Positions 16,536-23,980 of a stretch of DNA of 34,958 nt are shown piece by piece. The stretch is taken from positions 1 to 34,958 of the forward strand of contig JAFDGZ010000027.1 of the NCBI GenBank assembly GCA_019309045.1, read 5' to 3'. The first letter of the stretch is position 1. Each line of letters opens with the position of its first letter. The notes beneath the pieces are model-generated. The model did not search any database. It saw only the letters and a list, made by a program, of their open reading frames with translations, and had not been told where the DNA came from. The position numbers and the translations under genes were made by a program. The stretch is from Deltaproteobacteria bacterium. Lineage in GTDB: Bacteria > Desulfobacterota > Syntrophobacteria > BM002.

Positions 16536-17585
16536 CTAGTTGGTCAGTGCTTTCAGGTGTTGCAGCTTGTCCAGAGCCTGTCCCGAGTCTATGGCTTCGG
16601 CTGCCTGGGCAATCCCCATTTGAAAATCAGCGGCTTTTCCCGCAGCAACCAGAGCAGCAGCTGCATTCAGCAGCACCATGTTCCTGCGGGGCCCCGGCTG
16701 TCCATTGAGAATTTCCAGCACAATTCTAGCATTGTCCTCAACGTTTCCACCGCGGATCTCTTCGAGTGAACCTCGAGGAAGGCCAAAATCTTCAGGCGTA
16801 ACCGTGTAGGTGCGTACCTGATCGTCCTTCAGCTCGCTGACTGTGGTGGGGCCAGTGATGCTGATCTCGTCGAGAGCGTCCTCACCGTGAACCACGAAGG
16901 CGCTGCGAGACCCTAGTTTTTGCAGGACCTTGGCCAGCAGTTCCGTGAGGCGTTCCTCGTAGACCCCCAGAACTTGCACGTTAGCCCCGGCAGGATTGGT
17001 GAGGGGCCCGAGGATGTTGAAAATGGTGCGGATACCGATCTCCTTTCTAGGCCCGATGGCATGCTTCATGGCACCATGCAGGGCCGGAGCGTACAGGAAG
17101 CCAATGCCAGCCTCGTCCATACATCTCTCCACAACCCGAGGCGGCACATCCAGGTTTACACCAAGCGCCTCGATCACATCAGCACTGCCGCACAAACTGG
17201 ACACAGAGCGGTTTCCATGTTTGGCCACTCTGATACCGCATCCCGCCACTACAAAAGCCGTGGTCGTGGAAACGTTGAAGGTGTTTGTGCCATCCCCCCC
17301 TGTACCGCAGGTGTCCACAATAGTTTCCAGGTCTATGTTGATTTCCTCACGGTCAATGTTCACCAGAGAATTGCCCACTTTGAGCCTGGTGGCCTTGCGG
17401 CGCATGAGCCGGGCTGCCCCGGTGATCTCGTCCACTGTCTCACCTTTGAGTCTCAAGGCGGTAATGAACGCCCCAATTTGTGCTGGCGTGGCCTTGCCGC
17501 TCATGATGATATCCATGGCCGACTCCATCTGGGCCGCACTGAGGTCCACGCGTTCCACCACTTGTTTGATGGCTGGTTTCAACAT
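16536..17585 (-). CDS. trpD: Anthranilate phosphoribosyltransferase
   Basis: A 349-aa enzyme that joins anthranilate to PRPP. The PRPP-binding loop [18 protein letters not shown], the [16 protein letters not shown] block (anthranilate and Mg sites) and [11 protein letters not shown] are all intact. The open frame runs to 17699, but ATG 17585 follows AGGGGG and gives the usual family length, starting in [11 protein letters not shown]. It is a stand-alone gene rather than a TrpG-TrpD fusion, as trpG lies 95 bp upstream. Confidence 0.96.
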   Translation of the reverse strand: MLKPAIKQVVERVDLSAAQMESAMDIIMSGKATPAQIGAFITALRLKGETVDEITGAARLMRRKATRLKVGNSLVNIDREEINIDLETIVDTCGTGGDGTNTFNVSTTTAFVVAGCGIRVAKHGNRSVSSLCGSADVIEALGVNLDVPPRVVERCMDEAGIGFLYAPALHGAMKHAIGPRKEIGIRTIFNILGPLTNPAGANVQVLGVYEERLTELLAKVLQKLGSRSAFVVHGEDALDEISITGPTTVSELKDDQVRTYTVTPEDFGLPRGSLEEIRGGNVEDNARIVLEILNGQPGPRRNMVLLNAAAALVAAGKAADFQMGIAQAAEAIDSGQALDKLQHLKALTN

Positions 17586-17680
17586 GAAATTCCCCCTTTT
17601 TGACGCTTCTCTCTGCTGTCCAGCAAGCGGTTCTGCTGGCCAACCTACAGCAGCCAGCATTTGCTGCAAATTCCTCAGTT

Positions 17681-18289
17681 TCAATTGCTGGACAGGCATT
17701 GTTTGTCAATATTGTTCTCGTTTCTGTCGAGAGTCAGAAAATTTCTCAATATATTCATACCCTGTTCTGTAAGTATGGACTCGGGATGAAACTGGATCCC
17801 TTCCACCGGATATTGGCGGTGACGCACCGCCATGACCTCTCCATCTTCACTTTCTGCGGAAATTTCCAGGCAGTCAGGCAAAGAAGGACGGTGAATAGCA
17901 AGCGAGTGGTATCTGGTGGCAGTAAAGGGATCGGGAAGGTTGCGAAAGACCCCCTGACCGTCATGGCGAATTTCTGAAGTTTTGCCGTGCATGAGCCTGG
18001 CTGCATGCACCACTTCACCGCCAAATGCCACACCCAGCGCCTGATGCCCCAGGCATACTCCCAGTATGGGCATGTCTTGATAGAACCGTTTGATCAAGGG
18101 CACGATTATACCCGCTGTTTCCGGAGTGCCAGGACCTGGTGAGATCACCAGACGTTTCGGCCGCAATATTTCAACATCCTTGATGGTCACCTGGTCATTG
18201 CGATGTACTTGTACCTCCACCCCGAGAAGGCCAAAATACTGCACCAGGTTATAAGTAAAAGAATCGTAGTTGTCGATCATCAAGATCAT
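17681..18289 (-). CDS. trpG: Anthranilate synthase component II (glutamine amidotransferase)
   Basis: A 202-aa class I glutamine amidotransferase that supplies ammonia to TrpE. It opens [18 protein letters not shown], carries the oxyanion strand SPGPGTPE, the nucleophile Cys79 in [10 protein letters not shown], and the His-Glu pair in [11 protein letters not shown] 18289 has GGAGG from the end of trpE at a good distance; only four bases separate the two genes, so they are coupled. In many bacteria this subunit is shared with PabB for folate synthesis; no pabB is in the window. Confidence 0.96.
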   Translation of the reverse strand: MILMIDNYDSFTYNLVQYFGLLGVEVQVHRNDQVTIKDVEILRPKRLVISPGPGTPETAGIIVPLIKRFYQDMPILGVCLGHQALGVAFGGEVVHAARLMHGKTSEIRHDGQGVFRNLPDPFTATRYHSLAIHRPSLPDCLEISAESEDGEVMAVRHRQYPVEGIQFHPESILTEQGMNILRNFLTLDRNENNIDKQCLSSN

Positions 18290-18293
18290 TGCC

Positions 18294-19793
18294 CTACCTC
18301 CTTGCCCGAGGCGCCTCCTCCAGACCTGATACTGCCATCTCCAGGGCTCTCACCAGAGCCCTGCCCTTACTGACGGTCTCATCGAATTCACGGGATGGAT
18401 CCGAATCTGCCACAATTCCCGCACCAACCTGAAAATAGACGCGTCCCCGCCGCATCAGGAGCGTTCTTATAGTGATGCAGAAGTCCATGTTACCGGTAAA
18501 ACCCAGATAGCCTACTGCACCAGCATAGAGACCTCGCCTGGTGGGCTCCAGCTCATCTATGATTTCCATAGCCCTAACCTTGGGGGCGCCGGAAACCGTC
18601 CCGGCCGGAAAGCAGGCCTGCAGCACATCAAACATGTCCAGCCCCTGGGCGAGATCCCCCTCCACATGCGATACCAGGTGCATCACGTGCGAATATCTTT
18701 CCACAACCATCAGATCAGTAACCTCCACTGAGCCCACTGCAGCTACCCGCCCCACGTCATTGCGACCGAGGTCGACGAGCATGACATGCTCGGCGCGCTC
18801 TTTGGGATCAGCCAGGAGCTCCTGTTCCAGGAGGGCATCCTCCCTGTCATCCTTGCCCCGCGGCCTGGTACCAGCTATTGGTCTCAGGGCGATGCGGCCA
18901 TTTTCCAGGCGAACGAGAACCTCCGGTGAGGCGCCCACCACCACATCCTCCCCAAAATGGAGGTAATACATGTATGGCGAAGGATTCACCCGCCGCAGTG
19001 CCCGATAAACGTTGAAGGGATTCACCTCGGCTTCTGTGTGAAAGCGCTGGCTCAGGACTATCTGAATTGCCTCGCCGTCAGTGATATACTGCTTGGCTCT
19101 CCTTACCATCTCCTCGAATCTCTGCCGTTCCATGTTGGCTGTCAAATGAATAGGTTCACAGGAAGAAACCATCTGGGGTACTGTCTGGATGGGCGAGCGC
19201 AACTGCTCGAGAGTATGCTCAATTTCAGCAGCAGCACGCTCATAGGCGCCGGCTCTGTCTTCACCCTCTCTCAAATGAACGTTCACAACAATCTTGATCG
19301 TCTGGCTCAGGTTGTCGTAGATGAGCAGCTGGGCAGGTATCATAAATATTGCATCCGGCATGCCCACATCATCCGGTTTGTCGCAGGGAAGGTGTTCAAT
19401 AAACCTCACCATGTCATAGCTCAAATAGCCAACCAGACCACCAAAAAACCGCGGCAAACCAGGAATGTCAACGGCTCGAAAACCTCTGAGCAGATCTCTC
19501 AGGTAAGCAAAAGGCGAGGAGACCTCACGGATTTCGACACTGGCATTGCTGCAAAGCTCAACTCTTTTGCCAGTAATTCTTGCCAGGAGAATCGGCTGAT
19601 GGCCAATAAAACTGTAACGCGCCCATTTTTCCCCTCCCTCCACACTCTCCAGGAGAAAAGATTCCTTCCCGGTAGCAACCTTCTTGTAGAGAGTAATGGG
19701 TGTTTCAGTATCACCCGTAATCTCGCAATATACCGGCAGAATGTTTCCCTGCTCGGCAAGCCGCAAGAATTCTTTCTTGCTTGGAAAATACAC
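18294..19793 (-). CDS. trpE: Anthranilate synthase component I
   Basis: A 499-aa chorismate-using enzyme and the first committed step to tryptophan. The N-terminal part has the feedback element LLES (in SFLLESVEGG), which binds tryptophan. The chorismate domain is intact: QIVLSQRF, PIAGTRPRG, DLGRNDVGRV, FPAGTVSGAPKVRA and the terminal GAGIVADSDPSREFDET. The open frame extends to TTG 19799, but GTG 19793 is chosen because AAAGGGG lies six bases upstream. It is the first structural gene of the operon, 34 bp beyond the terminator of the leader. Confidence 0.96.
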   Translation of the reverse strand: MYFPSKKEFLRLAEQGNILPVYCEITGDTETPITLYKKVATGKESFLLESVEGGEKWARYSFIGHQPILLARITGKRVELCSNASVEIREVSSPFAYLRDLLRGFRAVDIPGLPRFFGGLVGYLSYDMVRFIEHLPCDKPDDVGMPDAIFMIPAQLLIYDNLSQTIKIVVNVHLREGEDRAGAYERAAAEIEHTLEQLRSPIQTVPQMVSSCEPIHLTANMERQRFEEMVRRAKQYITDGEAIQIVLSQRFHTEAEVNPFNVYRALRRVNPSPYMYYLHFGEDVVVGASPEVLVRLENGRIALRPIAGTRPRGKDDREDALLEQELLADPKERAEHVMLVDLGRNDVGRVAAVGSVEVTDLMVVERYSHVMHLVSHVEGDLAQGLDMFDVLQACFPAGTVSGAPKVRAMEIIDELEPTRRGLYAGAVGYLGFTGNMDFCITIRTLLMRRGRVYFQVGAGIVADSDPSREFDETVSKGRALVRALEMAVSGLEEAPRARR

Positions 19794-19827
19794 TGGCAAC
19801 CCCTTTTGCCAAGCTGCTTGAATACAA

Positions 19828-19904
19828 AAAGCCGTGAGTTCATCTAGGTCCCACGGCTTTCTTCAACAAAAAAGCCGTGGGCTGAAGAGCTTACCCACGG
19901 CTTT
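19828..19904 (-). promoter_or_regulatory. trp operon attenuator (four alternating arms)
   Basis: In transcript order there are four arms: arm 1 (19904-19894, AAAGCCGUGGG), arm 2 (19881-19871, CCCACGGCUUU), arm 3 (19860-19850, identical to arm 1) and arm 4 (19836-19828, CACGGCUUU plus U run). Arms 1:2, 2:3 and 3:4 can each pair, 11, 11 and 9 bp, and are mutually exclusive in sequence. Pair 3:4 ends in U5 and is the terminator. Pair 1:2 also ends in six U and could itself terminate. Pair 2:3 is the antiterminator. A segment of the leader ORF (19950-19942, UUUAUCCAC) can pair with GUGGGUAAG in and after arm 1 (19898-19890), which would free arm 2. Confidence 0.85.
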
Positions 19905-19927
19905 GAACTATTGGCGAATTTTACGGC

Positions 19928-20020
19928 TCAAGGTCCAGGTGGTGGATAAACTCCTCCTTTTGTGCACCACCACCAGCGCCAATTGAAATAAGCCACGATT
20001 TCCTTGCTCAGTTCACTCAT
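19928..20020 (-). CDS. trpL: trp operon leader peptide with four Trp codons
   Basis: A 30-codon open frame whose middle reads FNWRWWWCTKGG, giving Trp codons at positions 14, 16, 17 and 18. ATG 20020 follows GGAG with seven bases between, an ordinary ribosome site. The peptide itself probably has no function. Ribosome stalling on the Trp codons (19981-19967) when charged tRNA-Trp is scarce would control the RNA switch downstream. The Trp-codon run GGUGGUGG (19974-19967) is also complementary over 8 bp to CCACCACC (19945-19938), the Pro codons of the same frame, forming a leader hairpin that translation would disrupt. Confidence 0.88.
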   Translation of the reverse strand: MSELSKEIVAYFNWRWWWCTKGGVYPPPGP

Positions 20021-20040
20021 ACCATGCTCCAGTTGCGCCA

Positions 20041-20070
20041 ATGATACTAAAAATGGAGCACCAATGTCAA
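20041..20070 (-). promoter_or_regulatory. trp operon promoter
   Basis: On the minus strand, TTGACA (20070-20065) is a perfect -35 box. TAGTAT (20049-20044, spacer 15-16) or TATCAT (20046-20041, spacer 18) can serve as -10. The start of transcription would then fall about 15 bases before the leader ATG. I could not identify a TrpR-type operator with confidence. Confidence 0.65.
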
Positions 20071-20250
20071 CTGAAATGTGTCTCGCCATGCGACCACTCT
20101 GGTCGATATTTTGTCTGCACCAGATCGACGGCTTCCTGGAATTGCTGTTACTCAAGAGAAAATGAAGACTGTCGTGTATCAATCTATTGACTCCAGCCGC
20201 TATTTTTTATAAAGATGTGCATTTGCTACACCCACATTAAAGGAGCTCAT

Positions 20251-20376
20251 ATGGCAAGACACAAGAAGATCGAACGACGGAGAGAACTGGAACGGCGCAG
20301 ACGGCGCAGACGGAAGCGCTTGAAGCTCCGCGCCAAGGGGTTGCTTCCGGAAGCCGAAAATACGAAAAAGCCCTGA
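20251..20376 (+). CDS. Small Arg/Lys-rich protein (41 aa)
   Basis: A 41-codon gene with AAAGGAG placed five bases before the ATG. It begins MARHKKIERRRELERRRR and continues with KRLKLRAKGLLPE, so residues 5-28 are mainly Arg and Lys, with few acids. The run is long enough to bind RNA or DNA non-specifically, and short basic proteins of this look occur in deltaproteobacteria, but I cannot name a family. A candidate promoter sits upstream (TTGACT 20187-20192, TATAAA 20208-20213, spacer short at 15). It lies divergent from the trp operon, with the two promoters about 120 bp apart. Confidence 0.7.
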   Translation: MARHKKIERRRELERRRRRRRKRLKLRAKGLLPEAENTKKP

Positions 20377-20684
20377 CCTCTGGAAGAGTTGAAGGCAGCC
20401 TCTGCCGTTTTGCAGCCCTTGCGAGGAATAATAGTTTTAAAATTGAGAATATCAGAATCTTTCTATCCAGGGATAACTATCTAGTCGTCCAGCTCGTCAG
20501 TTGCAGGACAGGCCGGACCATAGCCTTTGCAGCCTGCCAGATATCCTCCTTGAAGTCACCATCTAGTTGTCTGCCCGCCTGATAGGAGCTCTCTTTGCGG
20601 CCAACCGGGTCCTCCTGCAGGTGCCGTTTCTGGCACAAGAATTGCTTTCTGCTTCCACATACTCCAACTAAAAGGAAGATGCCC
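20377..20684. other. Intergenic stretch, nothing recognised
   Basis: About 300 bp with no gene supported by a ribosome site. The AT-rich part near 20430-20460 could hold a promoter for the gene at 20685, but no good -35/-10 pair was found. Confidence 0.4.
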
Positions 20685-21419
20685 ATGAAGCAAAAGACTC
20701 TTCTGCTGTTTCAACTTCTGCTGGCGGTTTTTGCCTTTTACTCTGTACTGAACTACACGGGCACAGCGAAGCTACTGCTGCCGCTCATTTGTCTCACTGC
20801 AATGTTTGTGGTCTCCAAGATCGAGAGCAGAATTGCCGGTGGCAAAACAGGGACTGGCAGTCAGAAGCAAGACGAGGCCAAAGCCGAAGAGGAAAAAACA
20901 CAGCTCAAGCCGCTCGACTGTGTGTTGCGCAGCAAGAATATGTTGCTTCTCAAAGATGCAATACACTCTCTGCTGAAGGATTTGGGATTTGAAGTGGCCA
21001 GTTCCCCTGAAAATAATGGCGTGGACCGGCTTTGTAGAATAGCAGGGATAGACGCCACTTTCGGGCTCACTGTGTTGGGAGATGTTGCCGAAATTCGCAG
21101 CAACTGGGACAGATGGGATCTTCTGACGGCTTTTGACAACGGCAAAGGGGGCAAAAAGAGAGTTGTGCTCGTTGCCAGCAATAGTATGAAAAAGCAAACA
21201 GCTCCCAACCAGGGCTTCAAGAACTTTTCTCTCAGAGCACAGGAGGCCCTGGCAGCCAATGGCATCGTTGGCATGACCACCCTTACCTTTTACAAGATCT
21301 GTCTTCTCTGCCAGAAAAAAAAGGTCGATTCCAAGACGGTTTTTCGCTTGATCCACAATCACCCTGGTGGCGTCTTTCAACTGGAAGATTATGCCAAGCG
21401 ATCTCACAAGGCTGCCTGA
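20685..21419 (+). CDS. Membrane-anchored protein of unknown function
   Basis: A 244-aa protein. Residues about 5-47 hold two hydrophobic helices (LLLFQLLLAVFAFYSVL and LLLPLICLTAMFVV), followed by a charged linker (KTGTGSQKQDEAKAEEEK) and a cytoplasmic-type domain of about 170 aa. The latter runs ...DLGFEVASSPENNGVDRLCRIAG..., then VVLVASNSMKK, and ends near RLIHNHPGGVFQLEDY. The alternating strands with acidic residues and a following Lys-containing strand recall a restriction-endonuclease-like core, but no clear D-(D/E)xK was found, so I do not assign it. The start at 20685 has AAGGAAG upstream; a second ATG at 20679 would overlap that site. Confidence 0.65.
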   Translation: MKQKTLLLFQLLLAVFAFYSVLNYTGTAKLLLPLICLTAMFVVSKIESRIAGGKTGTGSQKQDEAKAEEEKTQLKPLDCVLRSKNMLLLKDAIHSLLKDLGFEVASSPENNGVDRLCRIAGIDATFGLTVLGDVAEIRSNWDRWDLLTAFDNGKGGKKRVVLVASNSMKKQTAPNQGFKNFSLRAQEALAANGIVGMTTLTFYKICLLCQKKKVDSKTVFRLIHNHPGGVFQLEDYAKRSHKAA

Positions 21420-21740
21420 GCTTGAATATTGAAACGCCTCACTTGCTGCTGCTTCTCATGGCATTCCTTTGAAGCAGCAGCCACACCCCGCCAACGAGCT
21501 GTCCTTTGAGCGTTGTCGATTATCTCCAGAGCAACTCAACAGTCAGTGCCCCACTGCCGGGGTAAAGTCCTTGTGCCACCAGATCCTGACACCCGAAAAT
21601 AAAACAAGGTGGGCAGCCCGGTCTGGCCTTCTTTCCCTTGGCTTGCAACCAGCCGTGGTGTATGCTGGGACCTCACCATATATTACTGAAGCAAACTTGC
21701 AGCAAGTGAATCTGAGGGCCAGATTTGTAATATCCTGCCT
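21420..21740. other. Intergenic stretch, nothing recognised
   Basis: About 320 bp between two plus-strand genes. A 91-codon open frame (21469-21744) has no ribosome site and no family-like sequence. No terminator hairpin with a T-run was seen. Confidence 0.4.
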
Positions 21741-22976
21741 GTGAAAGTCCAGACTGTGAAAAAGCTGCACCTTCGCAAAAAGCTTTTCATTGTCGGCCTC
21801 ATCTTCTTTGCAGAAGGCTTTCCCTTTGGTTTTCTCTGGGACACCTTGCCTGTTTATTTTCGCATCCACGGTTTGTCTCTTCGCGCCATCGGCTTCATGA
21901 GTATCCTGAGCCTGCCCTGGTCTTTCAAATTCCTCTGGGCGCCCGCGGTGGACGGCATTGGCCAGTACCGCTATTGGATGGGGACCTGCCAGCTGTTGAT
22001 GGCCATCGCTGTTGCGGCACTGACATTCATCAGCCCGAGCAGCGGCTCTTTGCCGCTCTGGCTCTGTTTGATGACCCTGGCATTTCTTGCAGCCACGCAG
22101 GACATAGCCATTGATGCCTACAGCATTGAAATACTGGAAACCAGGGAAATGGGGGTGGCCAATGGCATTCGCGTCTCTACCTACAGAGTGGCTCTGCTCG
22201 TGGCCGGCGGACTCTTTGTGGCCTTCGGCGGCTGGGTAGGATGGCGCTGGTGTATTCTACTGGCGGCGTGTTTTATAGGTCTTTTTTCCATCTACAGTTT
22301 CTTGCTGCCCCCCATTCAAGCAAGCCGTGGCCAGGGCTCTGCCATCGTCATAATTGAGCCATTGCGGGACCTATTGAAGCGCCCCAGAGCCCTTCAGGTA
22401 CTGGCCTTTATCTTTCTCTATAAACTTGGGGATATGGCCATGGGCCCCATGGTAAGACCTTTTTGGGTAGACCGTGGCCTGTCCACCACCGAGATAGGCT
22501 TCATTACCGGCACCGTCGGCATTGTAGCCTCAATTTCGGGAGCCCTGATTGGGGGCGGATTCACCAGCCGTTTTGGCATTTTCCACGGTCTCTGGTTTCT
22601 TGGCCTCTGGCAGGCCGTAAGCAACCTCGGCTACGCTGTAGTAGCCCACCTGCCGCAGACAGGGCACTGGGGCGTCTACTGCGCCTCCTTGATAGAATCA
22701 TTCTGTGGCGGTTTGGGTACAGCAGCCTATCTGGCCTTTCTCATGAGCATCTGCAACAAGAGATGGGCAGCGACCCAGTATGCGTTGCTGTCAGCCCTTT
22801 TTGGCATCGCCCGCTCTCTTGCCGGCTCCTTGAGCGGCTGGGCTACAGCAGGACTCGGCTACGGCAGTTATTTCACCATTACCTTTCTCCTGGCTTTGCC
22901 TGCTTATCTGCTCATTATGACAGTGAGGCCCTGGTTGAATGAATGCACGCTGCCAGGGGGGGAAGGAGGAGAGTGA
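21741..22976 (+). CDS. AmpG/PAT-family MFS transporter
   Basis: A 411-aa transporter with about twelve hydrophobic helices. The segment LPVYFRIHGLSLRAIGFMS followed by SFKFLWAPAVDGIG and the AATQDIAIDAYSIEIL motif are those of the PAT family: AmpG muropeptide importers and eukaryotic acetyl-CoA transporters (SLC33). In Gram-negative bacteria the AmpG type recycles anhydromuropeptides into the cytoplasm. The start is a GTG without a good ribosome site, so the N-terminus is uncertain, although the first helix begins at residue 15 and fits. No ampD/ampR or cell-wall recycling genes are next to it, so muropeptide specificity is not proved. Confidence 0.82.
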   Translation: MKVQTVKKLHLRKKLFIVGLIFFAEGFPFGFLWDTLPVYFRIHGLSLRAIGFMSILSLPWSFKFLWAPAVDGIGQYRYWMGTCQLLMAIAVAALTFISPSSGSLPLWLCLMTLAFLAATQDIAIDAYSIEILETREMGVANGIRVSTYRVALLVAGGLFVAFGGWVGWRWCILLAACFIGLFSIYSFLLPPIQASRGQGSAIVIIEPLRDLLKRPRALQVLAFIFLYKLGDMAMGPMVRPFWVDRGLSTTEIGFITGTVGIVASISGALIGGGFTSRFGIFHGLWFLGLWQAVSNLGYAVVAHLPQTGHWGVYCASLIESFCGGLGTAAYLAFLMSICNKRWAATQYALLSALFGIARSLAGSLSGWATAGLGYGSYFTITFLLALPAYLLIMTVRPWLNECTLPGGEGGE

Positions 22977-22980
22977 AAGG

Positions 22981-23035
22981 GGGGATGCGGAGTGGGGAAT
23001 GCGGAACGGGGAATCCGGAACGGGGTGTACGGAAT
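22981..23035. repeat. Degenerate 14-nt tandem repeat (four units)
   Basis: Four units with the consensus GGGGAATGCGGAAC: 22981-22993 (13 nt), 22994-23007, 23008-23021 and 23022-23035. The G/A strand is purine-rich. Similar GGGGAATGCGGAAT repeats occur in intergenic DNA of many bacteria. It starts just after the stop of the PAT transporter gene. Confidence 0.7.
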
Positions 23036-23170
23036 GCAGACCGAGACTGGCGGCCGGGTTAACGAAGCCTGTATCGTGAATCGGTTACTACGGCAGCGGC
23101 AAGAAAAGAACTCCATGCAAGTGGCTGCTTTACGACACAGGCTTGGTAACTCGAGCCATGGCCGTATCTT

Positions 23171-23194
23171 GATCGCGGCAGAATGCCGCTCCCA
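23171..23194. repeat. REP-like palindrome
   Basis: GATCGCGGCA-GAA-TGCCGCTCCCA: GCGGCA and TGCCGC are perfect 6-bp arms around GAA. It shares GATCGCGGC and ATGCCGCTCCC with the split copy at 5640-5682. Confidence 0.6.
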
Positions 23195-23482
23195 TTAGAT
23201 TGATACTGCTGTCTCCTCCCGTGAAAGGAGCGTGTCGTTGCAGTACTCGGCCGCGAGATCATTGCTTATCGGTAATAGTTACTGGTCATTTGCTGAGGTC
23301 CTGGCAATATGTGGGGAGCCGCTGGCCTCAGACTGCATTGTCCAGTCTTGAAGGCGGGGTTATAGGAGGCAGTTGGTGGCGTATGCTGACAAAAAATGAG
23401 CAGGGGCTGTCCTGGTCAATTTCAGCCATATTGCCGCGCATGCCTCTGGTGGCATCAACTAGGAGTACATTCGCATGGGGTG

Positions 23483-23812
23483 CTAGTTTTCGCTGCGTAC
23501 AACCCAAAAATAGATGTTCACTGCTGCAATTACCACAAAACCCAGCACGAACATTATCAACTTGTTTTTTTCTAGATCCACCACGTTAGTCTTTTGTGCC
23601 GTCTCCTGGTAAAGAATGAGTCCCACCGGAACAGACAGCATTGTAACTATAGCCCTCTTCATACCCCGGATCAAAAATACTATGCAGCAGATGGCAATGA
23701 TTCCAATAACCCATGGATTTTTGAAGAAGGTCACATAGTCAATCCTGGAGATCACGTCATTGATCGCCTGAAAATCATGGCTTTTCAGGGCCAGTATAAA
23801 TTCGGACCACAT
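23483..23812 (-). CDS. Small membrane protein
   Basis: A 109-aa protein with two or three hydrophobic helices: NPWVIGIIAICCIVFLI (about residues 32-48), IVTMLSVPVGLILY, and IMFVLGFVVIAAVNIYFWVV near the end. The N-terminal 30 residues are soluble and charged. No family recognised. The ATG is preceded by GGAGG eight bases upstream. That ribosome site is followed by TAACCTCC, so the site can fold into a 5-bp hairpin that sequesters itself (23813-23825). Confidence 0.6.
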   Translation of the reverse strand: MWSEFILALKSHDFQAINDVISRIDYVTFFKNPWVIGIIAICCIVFLIRGMKRAIVTMLSVPVGLILYQETAQKTNVVDLEKNKLIMFVLGFVVIAAVNIYFWVVRSEN

Positions 23813-23825
23813 GGAGGTTACCTCC
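23813..23825 (-). promoter_or_regulatory. Self-complementary ribosome-binding site
   Basis: Read on the minus strand, GGAGG-TAA-CCTCC ends directly before the ATG at 23812. The Shine-Dalgarno sequence is thus paired with an anti-Shine-Dalgarno of equal length across a 3-base loop. This could limit translation; the stem is short. Confidence 0.35.
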
Positions 23826-23980
23826 CTGAAGTTCTGGCAGTATGCTGGTACACTTCCACCTGATTAGTGCCCACGTCACTCAACTAGCGTAAAGCAACTC
23901 TCATGCCAGCACGACTGAGCCCAATCCCAGGGTACCCAGCAGAACCTCCTGGTACAGGGAGGTAGGGAAAAATTGTTCGA

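Larger units (their letters stand above)
22977..23482. other. Non-coding stretch with repeats
   Basis: About 500 bp. It holds the 14-nt tandem repeat at 22981-23035 and a REP-like palindrome at 23171-23194. Open frames here have no ribosome site. Confidence 0.55.

Noticed and set aside
18957-19847. Plus-strand open frame (296 codons) over trpE and the attenuator
   Set aside because: It is antisense to trpE and spans the attenuator arms; no ribosome site and no motif.
20477-20686. Minus-strand 69-codon frame before the membrane protein gene
   Set aside because: It covers the ribosome site of the gene at 20685 and has no ribosome site of its own.
22981-23035. The 14-nt repeat as a CRISPR array
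   Set aside because: The units are contiguous without spacers, shorter than CRISPR repeats, and no cas gene is near.
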